Assembly (NCBI GenBank): GCA_027031185.1
Contig: JALVEF010000488.1
Coordinates: 1 to 7,046 of the forward strand
From: Saprospiraceae bacterium
GTDB taxonomy: Bacteria > Bacteroidota > Bacteroidia > Chitinophagales > Saprospiraceae
Direction: 5' to 3'
Length of the DNA stretch: 7,046 nucleotides
Positions 1 through 6,149 of this stretch are shown one piece after another. The notes under the pieces were generated by a model. That model had not been told where the DNA came from, did no database searches, and saw nothing but the letters and a program-made list of their open reading frames with translations. Both the position numbers and the translations under genes were made by a program. Position 1 is the first letter of the stretch. The number at the start of each line of letters is the position of its first letter.

Positions 1-78
1 CATTACGTAAATGCTGTAAATATTTTTTCTGGTTGTGATTTGCTTTCAATTTGTATTTTTGCCGTGGTAAGTCACAGC
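1..78 (+). CRISPR. Type II-C CRISPR array, cas-proximal end (one spacer, terminal 47-nt repeat)
   Basis: Positions 32-78 are read as one 47-nt repeat that begins GTTGTGATTTGC and ends GTCACAGC. Positions 1-31 are an AT-rich spacer. The repeat call does not rest on tandem copies, since only one is visible. It rests on its first 23 nt being complementary to the anti-repeat at 6152-6174 (22 Watson-Crick pairs plus one G-U), and on likeness to the 47-nt repeats I recall from Bacteroides II-C loci. The ends form an imperfect inverted repeat: GTTGTGA (32-38) against TCACAGC (72-78), with one G-U pair. The pairing puts the crRNA on the + strand, convergent with the cas operon. No repeat follows within 79-206, so this is the last repeat and the array extends beyond the left edge. 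The leader is not visible and is probably at the far end. By the usual polarity, spacer 1-31 would be among the oldest. Confidence 0.88.
33..61 (+). promoter_or_regulatory. Bacteroidota-type promoter embedded in the CRISPR repeat
   Basis: TTG at 33-35 and TATTTTTG at 54-61 match the Bacteroidota -33 (TTG) and -7 (TAnnTTTG) elements, with 18 bp between them. Transcription would start near 66-70, in the last part of the repeat, and run into the following spacer. Repeat-internal promoters that make individual crRNAs are known for Neisseria type II-C. Their presence here is inferred from the motif match. Confidence 0.55.
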
Positions 79-93
79 AAGGTCGCCATAACG

Positions 94-108
94 GGCTGAA
101 AATCAGCC
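94..108 (+). other. Short hairpin just past the last CRISPR repeat
   Basis: GGCTGA (94-99) and TCAGCC (103-108) form a perfect 6-bp stem with an AAA loop, 15 bp beyond the terminal repeat. No T-run follows, so it is not a terminator by itself. It would lie in any RNA started from the promoter of the last repeat. Apart from this and the terminator, I see no gene or other feature in 79-206. Confidence 0.35.
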
Positions 109-131
109 ATTTATGGAGACCAATAGGATTG

Positions 132-180
132 AAAAAACGGCCCGTTTCAGCCGGGAATTCCGGAAACCAGGCCGTTTTTT
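132..180. terminator. Bidirectional intrinsic terminator between cas2 and the CRISPR array
   Basis: An 11-bp outer stem pairs AAAAAACGGCC (132-142) with GGCCGTTTTTT (170-180). Inside it GTTTC (144-148) pairs with GAAAC (163-167), and a near-palindromic core with CCGG at each edge spans 151-163. The T-run at 175-181 serves + strand array transcripts. The A-run at 132-137 reads as T on the - strand and serves the cas operon, whose last stop is about 27 bp away. The position between convergent units fits a shared terminator. Confidence 0.8.
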
Positions 181-206
181 TCATCCTGTCAGGCTCAAAA
201 CCGGGT

Positions 207-548
207 CTAGAACAGCTCCAACTGGACGACTCCCGGATCCTTGGAGGCCGGTTTTGTGCCGTAAAAGTGCTTCATGGAGCCGAACTGTTTGTCCGTGATG
301 GTCAAAATGCTCACATGCCCGCTTGGAGGCAGGAATCCCTCGACACGCAGTTCGTGTACCGCGGCATTTTCCCGGCTGGTGCAGTGGCGCACATAGACGG
401 AATACTGGAACATCTCAAAGCCGTCTTCCAGCAGTTGTTTCCGGAACTTGGCGGCATCTTTCCGCTCTTTCTTAGTGTTGGTCGGCAGGTCAAAATGGAC
501 TAACACCCACATAATTCTGTATTTACTGAGTCTGTAAGAATGTGTCAT
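207..548 (-). CDS. cas2: CRISPR-associated endoribonuclease-like protein Cas2 (type II-C)
   Basis: Cas2 is the structural partner of Cas1 in the spacer-integration complex. The 113-residue product has the ferredoxin-like Cas2 core: a first strand WVLVHFDLPT with the conserved Asp at residue 20, the segment MFQYSVYVRHC, and the late block LTITDKQFG. These match Bacteroidota type II Cas2 proteins. The start at 548 is preferred because GAGGT lies just upstream and because the RLSKYRIMWVLV stretch before the core resembles the N-terminus of related Cas2 proteins as I recall them. The alternative is Met13 at 512, giving 101 residues. With the 548 start, cas2 overlaps the end of cas1 by 26 nt, so the two are probably translationally coupled. 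It is the last gene of the operon, with the shared terminator at 132-180 just beyond. Nothing looks broken. Confidence 0.93.
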   Translation of the reverse strand: MTHSYRLSKYRIMWVLVHFDLPTNTKKERKDAAKFRKQLLEDGFEMFQYSVYVRHCTSRENAAVHELRVEGFLPPSGHVSILTITDKQFGSMKHFYGTKPASKDPGVVQLELF

Positions 549-1452
549 AATACCTCGGATCTAGTTTTGGGTACTTGATGCGCCGTTTACGGCCGGCAAA
601 ACACTCAAACAGGGACGAGGTGGTATGGGCCACACCGACCATGAGCGGGCTTCGCCGTTTGCCGAACAGGGCATCCATGGTGCAAAGGGAGAGCAGTTTT
701 TTCTTTGTATCTATATCGAGTTCAAAACTATCCTGGCCCGCTTCGTACATCTCATAGACCAACAGATCCACAAAGGGACGAAACGGCTCCATGACGTCAT
801 CGGCAAGGCAAAAAGCGTTGTATTGATTTTTGTGATAGAGGCCGAGTGTCAGATGCAGGCCGGAGCTGACCAGCGCGCGCGCCACCAGCGAGCGTATGAT
901 GGCGTATCCGTAGTTGAGCAGGTTATTAGGAGGATCTCCATAGCGCTCTCTCGTGAATTCCGGGCCGAACAACGCCTCCCAATACAGCGCGGCCGCATGG
1001 GCCTCGATATTTCCGGTGTCGCCGGCATTCACCTTGCGCGCGAGGGCTTCCAAGGGTCTGTGATCTTTGCCGTAGATATCCAGTACGGTAGCCTGATTGT
1101 TGATCTTGGCCACAACGGTCTGTTGCCATAAGTTTTTCTTCAATGGCTGCGAGGCCTGTAGCTGAATGCGATAGCGTTTGCTCTGCAAGCTGTGGCCCTC
1201 CATCGGCAACATCATGCTGTAGGGCATGTGTTTTTCATCACAACTGACGATGACCGTATTATTGGCCTGCAGTTGACGGATGGCATTGTGCGAGATGGTG
1301 ATCTGCGGATGGTCCAGCAGGATCATCCCGATATCTTCAATCGGTCGTCTGATGATTTTCCGGTCTGCCTCATCGCCGAGTTCGATGACCAGTTGGCGGA
1401 GTTTGACGCGCAGATAGGCCGGATTGGAGAAGTATAGCGTTTGTTTGATCAT
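523..1452 (-). CDS. cas1: CRISPR-associated integrase Cas1 (type II-C)
   Basis: Cas1 is the metal-dependent integrase that inserts new spacers at the leader-repeat junction, together with Cas2. The product is 309 residues, about normal for type II Cas1. Starting at MIKQTLYFSNPAYL fits the family: type II Cas1 proteins usually begin with a Met-Ile-Lys stretch leading into LYF-NPAYL. The expected metal ligands are present in a 309-residue numbering: Glu159 in ALYWEALFG, His207 in GLYHKNQYN and Glu222 in DDVMEPFRP. An in-frame GTG at 1482 would add ten residues (MHTGITICYP), but these do not resemble the family and would run through a hairpin, so the ATG at 1450-1452 was chosen. A perfect hairpin directly abuts this ATG, and a short ORF ends inside it, suggesting regulated or coupled initiation. 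cas1 follows cas9 after 129 bp and overlaps cas2. Confidence 0.95.
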   Translation of the reverse strand: MIKQTLYFSNPAYLRVKLRQLVIELGDEADRKIIRRPIEDIGMILLDHPQITISHNAIRQLQANNTVIVSCDEKHMPYSMMLPMEGHSLQSKRYRIQLQASQPLKKNLWQQTVVAKINNQATVLDIYGKDHRPLEALARKVNAGDTGNIEAHAAALYWEALFGPEFTRERYGDPPNNLLNYGYAIIRSLVARALVSSGLHLTLGLYHKNQYNAFCLADDVMEPFRPFVDLLVYEMYEAGQDSFELDIDTKKKLLSLCTMDALFGKRRSPLMVGVAHTTSSLFECFAGRKRRIKYPKLDPRYYDTFLQTQ

Positions 1453-1473
1453 GGGATAACAGATGGTTATCCC
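1453..1473 (-). promoter_or_regulatory. Perfect hairpin abutting the cas1 start codon
   Basis: On the + strand GGGATAAC (1453-1460) and GTTATCCC (1466-1473) form a perfect 8-bp inverted repeat around a 5-nt loop. In the operon mRNA the stem ends one base before the cas1 AUG (1452-1450), covering the region a ribosome must bind. The stop codon of the upstream 18-codon ORF (1469-1467) falls inside the 5' arm of the RNA stem. A role in limiting or coupling cas1 translation is inferred. It could instead be a protein-binding dyad on DNA. Confidence 0.5.
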
Positions 1474-1523
1474 TGTATGCACAAAAACCGTGCGAACTGC
1501 TCGGTGATTTCCCTAGGCATCAT
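1467..1523 (-). CDS. Possible 18-codon leader ORF upstream of cas1
   Basis: ATGATG at 1523-1518 opens an 18-codon frame, MMPREITEQFARFLCIQG, ending in TAA at 1469-1467. It lies wholly in the 129-bp gap between cas9 and cas1 and in a frame different from cas1. Its stop codon lies within the hairpin abutting the cas1 ATG, so a ribosome finishing here would melt that stem. No convincing Shine-Dalgarno sequence precedes it, though Bacteroidota often lack one. I do not recognise the peptide. It may be a chance ORF or the remnant of a longer gene. The coupling idea is inference from position only. Confidence 0.25.
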   Translation of the reverse strand: MMPREITEQFARFLCIQG

Positions 1524-1581
1524 GAAATTAACAAAGCTTTAATGTTTCAGACAACTGATGGGTTATTGAAAAGGCTCGTTT

Positions 1582-4500
1582 TCAGAATACATGTTGCACA
1601 TTGCCGAGCCGGTCAGTTTCGATTTTCCGACAAATGTCTTTGGTCATGTTTTTCGTGTCATTCAACGGGCGTTCCAATTTATTCAATTGAGAAAATTCTA
1701 CTTTGTCCACGATAGATGTAGCTACGTTAGCCGGAATAAAATAGGCTCGTGTATTCGTACTACTCACCATCTTATACACCCGATGCGGTTTTTGCCGTAC
1801 GCGTTCCACGAGAATGCTGCTATCCAATTTTTCTTCGCCGGGTTCTGGTACATAGACTAAATCATTGGGAGATAAACTGAACAACAGCTTCACCGGGATC
1901 TCCTTATTTTTCTTTTTGATTGTTGATTTAACAGGAAATGGAGTCCGCTGTTCTTTGGGTAGATGGGCCTGTGCTTTTTGGTGCACCAAGGCCTCGATGA
2001 ATGGAATGGTTTCAAAATGTCGCTCCCCATCTTCGTCCTCATAAATGGCAAAGAATAAATTGGTCCCCTTAGCCCCTTCGACATACTTATTGTGTTTGGA
2101 AGATGTGGGTTTATCAGACAAGGGGAACTTACTACCCTGCTCCGCTTTTGTAACCTTGTATATGGGTTTGTGTGGTTTTCCTCCGTTGAGTTCGACGATG
2201 TTTTTGTTAAGTTCTGTGATCCCTTCCGGGCTAAAGGCAGCTTCAAAATCAAATTTCTCTTTATCCGAGTCAGCAATTCTATACTTATTGAGGTGTGCCT
2301 TAAGAATAGACTGGATATTCCGGTCGGGAATATCATTAATGTGCTTCATTTGCTTGATATCCGAAAGTGATATTCGGTTGGTGGTGATCACCTTGCCGTT
2401 TTTCAGTTTTTGGGCAAGTCCCCAGTAAGTCTCTTTGTGCATGGGTTTGCGCACGGCAAAGTTTTTCCCTTCCTGGGGGACACGTTTCTTTTTCCAAATC
2501 CCGTCTGTCAGGACGTATTTTTGGTAATAGTTTTTGGTGCGGTTTATGACGCGGGTGTTTTGTTTGAAGCTGACGATGATAGATTGCAGTGCTTCATAGG
2601 CTTTTTGAGGAAATGCCGGCCAGGGCAGGCGATAAAATTTTGAATATCGTCCGTCGTCATTCTTTTTTATGATTGCGGGCTGCAGTTCATACTTAACTTT
2701 TTCATTCTCTAATGAGTTGATGTATTGAATGTGACGTCTGGTGCAGATCGCAACGACAAGTGCATCAAGTGCGTGGTGGCGATGGTCTATGCGTTTTTTG
2801 TTGAAACCACTCATGTACTTATATGGTACGGTTGGGACTATTACACCTTGTGCATTTTTGTAAGTAAATCGCTCGGTGATTTGATCGTCATTGGTCGCAT
2901 CGGGATTCATAATTTTCTCCATTCGTTCAAAACGAGGCAGGATGAGATGATTCCACTTATCTTCCAATCCCCAATCTCTACGGAGTCGCGCCGTGATGCT
3001 TCCGGCCAGGCTGATGAGATTTTTGGAGCGGACTTCTTGTTCATCTTTTTCGCGGACGATATTACTCAACAGCGTGGCGGCTACTCTGGAAATATAGCGT
3101 GTATCATTGAGCTGTCTTTCAATAAATGAATCCGGAATTTCCTCGGCGAGCAGCTTTTTCATTTTTGCGCGGTTGTTGGCGTATTCTTCACGCACCAGGT
3201 TTTCATACTCTTCCCATTTTAAGATTGTTACCGTCTTTCCATTACCGAGAGGCACAATTTCGCCGCCATGTTTTTTGATAAATTCATACGCGGTAAGATT
3301 GCCTTTCAATTCATTGACGGCGCTTTCACAAATGACTTTATTGGATAGCGAATCATCAAAAAATCGTGATTGCGGAATAATGTGTTCGATTTGATAAGCC
3401 TCTGTGAACAAGTCTGAAAGGGGGATGACCTGTCCTGTGTATGGGGATTTGTATTTTTGATCCCGCCAGGATTTGTAAGTGAGCATATCCTTTGGGGCAA
3501 TATCGAGATAAATTTTCAGCCGTTCCCGGTGAGAAGGTGATGACGATCGGGCACCTGCCGCTTTCAGCTCGATCAGACGCTCAATAATTTTTTGATTTTC
3601 CTTTTCACGCGCCGCCTGCAATTTGGCTATCCGTTTTCGTTCTTGAGCAGGCTTTTTCATTTCACGGCCAAGTTCCACATGGATTTCATCGAAAAAGCCT
3701 TCTTCTCCTTGGCCGTAGTGTCGCCAGATGTCGCGAACGACGCGTAGCGTCTCCAGGAGGACTTTTTCAACAATCGGGTTTCGCAGGCTGTGTTGTTTGA
3801 ATTTTTTGAGAAAGGCATCTATATCGTTGGGCGATGACCAATATTGTATATCTCCGCTTTCGGCGTGCCGGTCATAAATTACATACGAGGCTAGCCAAAC
3901 GGGCAATCCCTGGAAGTGTTCGGGGGCATTCAGGTGGATGGCATGCTTGCGCACACGATCTTTGATGCGCTCGTCATATTCACCGGTGATTATTTTTTCA
4001 ATACGGGCTTGGGTATTGGAGTCAATGGCATCAAAGGACCAATATTTTCCCCTACGCATCAACGTGAGGAGTTTTTTCAGTGCTTTTTCGGAAAAGGCAG
4101 CGTAATCGCTGTCATAGGGCGGAATATTTCGGAAAGCCTGGACGAAGCTATCTCGATTCAATCCGCTTTCGTCGGCAAATTTCGCAAGCGCTTTCTCAAA
4201 TTGTGCAGCATCTCGCACCGAATAAATGATGTGCCATAGGTGGTACTCCCGCTCCCGTGTAAGGAAAGCACCCGGGTTATCCAATCCATCCACTTTTTTT
4301 AGTCTGGAGAGCATTCCCGCTCGTGTGGTGCCCATAGGGAATTCTCTATCCTCCGGGTAGTTCCAGCGATATTGGTCTTTCAGTGCACGATTGAGCTTTT
4401 TCTTTTTGACCAGAAAGTTTAGGATATCACCTTGTTTGACCTTGGCTCTATCACGAAGGTATGCATATAGCTCTTCACAATCTTCCGCCGTCGAAAACAT

Positions 4501-5949
4501 CTGACCGGTTACATCGTAGTCAACGATGGTTTTACCATCTTGCCGGTGTGTTTTTTTGTAAATTTTCAAATTACTTATCCATTGCCAAATCCGGTATTCC
4601 TGAAAATAGGGATTTGATTTTGCTGCAGCCTTTCGGGGGATAATGATAGCTTCTTCTCCGTCTGGATTTGGTAGTTGGAATTTGACAGGCTCCAATGAGC
4701 AGTTTGAAATGGTGGATTTCTTACTTTTAAGTGGACGTTGATAAAAGATAATGTCATTGACAAACAGATGGGAGAAATCTTTGTCTTTTAAGTTTGCACG
4801 GTGATTTTCGTTGTGTGGATACAGATGGTGGATGCATTTTTGGTATAGCGATCGGTCTTGGAGCTCATCATGGTATTTTTTCTGGGCGTTTAATATTGCT
4901 TCTAACTCCGCTTTGTAATACTTTCGCTCAATGGTTTTGATGAGTTGTCCGCGAATTTTCAAATCCGGATTTTCCAACAACTTGTCGTAAATAAAGGATC
5001 CGACAGTCCGTGAGGTGGGTTCACCTCGGAGATATGCTTCAATTTCTTGTTCGGTACGTTTTTTTACAAGTCCCCAATCGTCTTCCTTAGGTTGTCGGAA
5101 AGAATATTTGACACTGCCGTCTTTGTTAATGGACTTGGTGATGATAAATTCTTTTTCCGAACCTACCCATGGGCTTAGAGATTCTTTGCTTGACCTGCGA
5201 TAGACGAGTTCCGGACGGTTTTCAAATTTTATTTCATACCAAGTGCCACCTTTTTTATCTTTTTCTCCGGTGTCAATGACCTCGGATATAGTGAGCTTTT
5301 CATAAAATTCCTCTTTGGACTCATCGGTTTTACTCAATTCATCCCCCCTAAGTTGGTAGTAGCCCCGTTTTTGGTTGAAGTGCAAGATTATCCATGCCAG
5401 CTCTTCCTTGGTTATTTTTTCGTGTAAAGCTTTCTTGCGCAAGTAGTAAATGGTCCAATCGAGCGGTACTTTGGGGATTTTTCCGTCTGCCCGAACCCAT
5501 TCCGGATGCTTGTTTTTGAAATCCTCCATCATTTCCAGGAAGGATGGCATAAAAATAAATTCGTGTCGCCCATCCTCAGTGGGGCGGTAGTTAAGCTTTA
5601 CTTCTTTCTTGAATTTTCCGGGATGCTTCTCGAAGTCTATTTGGGCTTCGTAGTGGGCAGGCAGAAAAGACAGTATTTTCAGGACACGGTGCAGTCGCTC
5701 GCGGCGCAGATATTTTCTTTGGTACTGCCGCCGCATTTGGCGGTAGCGTGTACGTTCGGCTGTTTGTGAGACGGGGTCTCCGCTTTCGAAACTGTTAATA
5801 GTCTTTCGATCCATCGGAATAACCCTGACACCCGTGCCAACGATGCGCCCGTGTTGGTTGTCCCAATCCAATTCCACCAGCGCCCACCCAATGCTGTTTG
5901 TACCCAGATCCAGGCCTAATACTCTTTTCATACCATCGGATTTATCCAT
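1582..5949 (-). CDS. cas9: CRISPR-associated endonuclease Cas9 (type II-C, large Bacteroidota form)
   Basis: Cas9 is the RNA-guided DNA endonuclease that uses crRNA paired with tracrRNA. The 1455-residue product carries the full architecture. RuvC-I is LGLDLGTNSIGWALV with Asp14. An Arg-rich bridge helix spans about 66-95, followed by a long recognition lobe to about 750. RuvC-II is IHVELGRE with Glu759. The HNH domain spans about 836-885, with His856 in IEHIIPQS and Asn870 in DDSLSNKV. RuvC-III is HHALDALVV with His1059 and Asp1062. The C-terminal wedge and PAM-interacting region runs from about 1140 to 1455. All nuclease residues are present, so both strands should be cut. The length is typical of Bacteroidota II-C Cas9 and much longer than the roughly 1000-1100 residues of Neisseria or Campylobacter forms. 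The start is ambiguous: Met7 (codon at 5931-5929) begins MKRVLGLDLG, the usual family start. It is the first gene of the operon and diverges from the tracrRNA gene. Confidence 0.97.
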   Translation of the reverse strand: MDKSDGMKRVLGLDLGTNSIGWALVELDWDNQHGRIVGTGVRVIPMDRKTINSFESGDPVSQTAERTRYRQMRRQYQRKYLRRERLHRVLKILSFLPAHYEAQIDFEKHPGKFKKEVKLNYRPTEDGRHEFIFMPSFLEMMEDFKNKHPEWVRADGKIPKVPLDWTIYYLRKKALHEKITKEELAWIILHFNQKRGYYQLRGDELSKTDESKEEFYEKLTISEVIDTGEKDKKGGTWYEIKFENRPELVYRRSSKESLSPWVGSEKEFIITKSINKDGSVKYSFRQPKEDDWGLVKKRTEQEIEAYLRGEPTSRTVGSFIYDKLLENPDLKIRGQLIKTIERKYYKAELEAILNAQKKYHDELQDRSLYQKCIHHLYPHNENHRANLKDKDFSHLFVNDIIFYQRPLKSKKSTISNCSLEPVKFQLPNPDGEEAIIIPRKAAAKSNPYFQEYRIWQWISNLKIYKKTHRQDGKTIVDYDVTGQMFSTAEDCEELYAYLRDRAKVKQGDILNFLVKKKKLNRALKDQYRWNYPEDREFPMGTTRAGMLSRLKKVDGLDNPGAFLTREREYHLWHIIYSVRDAAQFEKALAKFADESGLNRDSFVQAFRNIPPYDSDYAAFSEKALKKLLTLMRRGKYWSFDAIDSNTQARIEKIITGEYDERIKDRVRKHAIHLNAPEHFQGLPVWLASYVIYDRHAESGDIQYWSSPNDIDAFLKKFKQHSLRNPIVEKVLLETLRVVRDIWRHYGQGEEGFFDEIHVELGREMKKPAQERKRIAKLQAAREKENQKIIERLIELKAAGARSSSPSHRERLKIYLDIAPKDMLTYKSWRDQKYKSPYTGQVIPLSDLFTEAYQIEHIIPQSRFFDDSLSNKVICESAVNELKGNLTAYEFIKKHGGEIVPLGNGKTVTILKWEEYENLVREEYANNRAKMKKLLAEEIPDSFIERQLNDTRYISRVAATLLSNIVREKDEQEVRSKNLISLAGSITARLRRDWGLEDKWNHLILPRFERMEKIMNPDATNDDQITERFTYKNAQGVIVPTVPYKYMSGFNKKRIDHRHHALDALVVAICTRRHIQYINSLENEKVKYELQPAIIKKNDDGRYSKFYRLPWPAFPQKAYEALQSIIVSFKQNTRVINRTKNYYQKYVLTDGIWKKKRVPQEGKNFAVRKPMHKETYWGLAQKLKNGKVITTNRISLSDIKQMKHINDIPDRNIQSILKAHLNKYRIADSDKEKFDFEAAFSPEGITELNKNIVELNGGKPHKPIYKVTKAEQGSKFPLSDKPTSSKHNKYVEGAKGTNLFFAIYEDEDGERHFETIPFIEALVHQKAQAHLPKEQRTPFPVKSTIKKKNKEIPVKLLFSLSPNDLVYVPEPGEEKLDSSILVERVRQKPHRVYKMVSSTNTRAYFIPANVATSIVDKVEFSQLNKLERPLNDTKNMTKDICRKIETDRLGNVQHVF

Positions 5950-5972
5950 TCACCAAAGCGGACGGCATGCGA

Positions 5973-5997
5973 TTGTGACGCGCTATCCGCGTCACAA
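5973..5997. promoter_or_regulatory. 25-bp perfect dyad over the cas9 promoter (operator candidate)
   Basis: TTGTGACGCG (5973-5982) and CGCGTCACAA (5988-5997) are perfect 10-bp inverted arms separated by CTATC. The dyad overlaps the last bases of the proposed cas9 -7 box and the predicted start of transcription. Half of it would therefore lie upstream of the RNA, which favours a DNA operator over an RNA hairpin. The bound factor is unknown. Confidence 0.5.
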
Positions 5998-6002
5998 ATG
6001 TA
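5995..6002 (-). promoter_or_regulatory. Probable cas9 operon promoter, -7 box
   Basis: On the - strand TACATTTG (6002-5995) matches the Bacteroidota -7 consensus TAnnTTTG. The nearest upstream TTG is at 6029-6027, leaving 24 bp between the elements, longer than the usual spacing, so the -33 assignment is weak. The predicted start near 5988-5991 gives a leader of about 40 nt before the first cas9 ATG. Confidence 0.45.
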
Positions 6003-6039
6003 CACAAAATGACATGGAAATCTGCTCAAACCGTAAAAA

Positions 6040-6111
6040 AAATGAACGTAACTGTTTAGGTACTCCTGTTTTTGCGCTAAAACAGGAGTACCTAAACAGT
6101 TACAAATGAAC
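6040..6111. mobile_element. IS66-type mini-element: 56-bp palindrome with 8-bp target duplication
   Basis: The element at 6048-6103 consists of two perfect 25-bp inverted arms, 6048-6072 and 6079-6103, around TGCGCT. It begins GTAACTGTTTAGG and ends with the complement. The 8-mer AAATGAAC lies directly on both sides, at 6040-6047 and 6104-6111, and is an exact target-site duplication. GTAA termini with 8-bp duplications are the signature of the IS66 family; the family assignment is inferred because no transposase is present. A near-identical terminus at 6928 begins what looks like a longer relative. The element is either a MITE or an internal deletion that left only the two ends. It lies between the cas9 promoter and the tracrRNA promoter. 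Confidence 0.85.
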
Positions 6112-6116
6112 AAAAC

Positions 6117-6147
6117 TTGCTTATTCTTCAAAGATGCCCTATCTTTG
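6117..6147 (+). promoter_or_regulatory. tracrRNA promoter
   Basis: TTG at 6117-6119 and TATCTTTG at 6140-6147 match the Bacteroidota -33 and -7 elements with 20 bp between them. The expected start is about 6150-6154, at the first base of the anti-repeat. A 7-bp dyad, CAAAGAT (6129-6135) and ATCTTTG (6141-6147), overlaps the -7 box. The mini-element target duplication ends at 6111, six bases before the -33 TTG. Confidence 0.7.
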
Positions 6148-6149
6148 CG

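Noticed and set aside
79..131. A further spacer and degenerate repeat after position 78.
   Set aside because: No match to GTTGTGATTTGC or the repeat's 3' end occurs at the expected distance, and the anti-repeat has no complement there.
625..1131. A 168-residue + strand open frame.
   Set aside because: It lies antisense to cas1, whose conserved residues explain the sequence. The frame is a shadow of the GC-rich coding strand.
1480..1482. GTG as the cas1 start, adding ten residues.
   Set aside because: The added residues do not resemble type II Cas1 N-termini and would be read through the hairpin. The ATG at 1450-1452 gives the expected family start.
1524..1581. An independent cas1 promoter in the cas9-cas1 gap.
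   Set aside because: The best candidate, AAGCTTTG near 1532-1539 on the - strand, lacks the TA of the -7 box and has no properly spaced TTG. Read-through from cas9 is simpler.
5973..5997. A CRP/Vfr-type binding site, because of TGTGA and TCACA halves.
   Set aside because: The gap between the pentamers is 13 bp, not 6, so the classical geometry does not fit. The longer 10-bp arms suggest a different factor.
5998..6047. A second anti-repeat or long-form tracrRNA segment able to guide Cas9 to its own promoter.
   Set aside because: I found no repeat-like stretch or convincing extended match between the tracrRNA region and the cas9 promoter, only short shared words such as TCACAAT.
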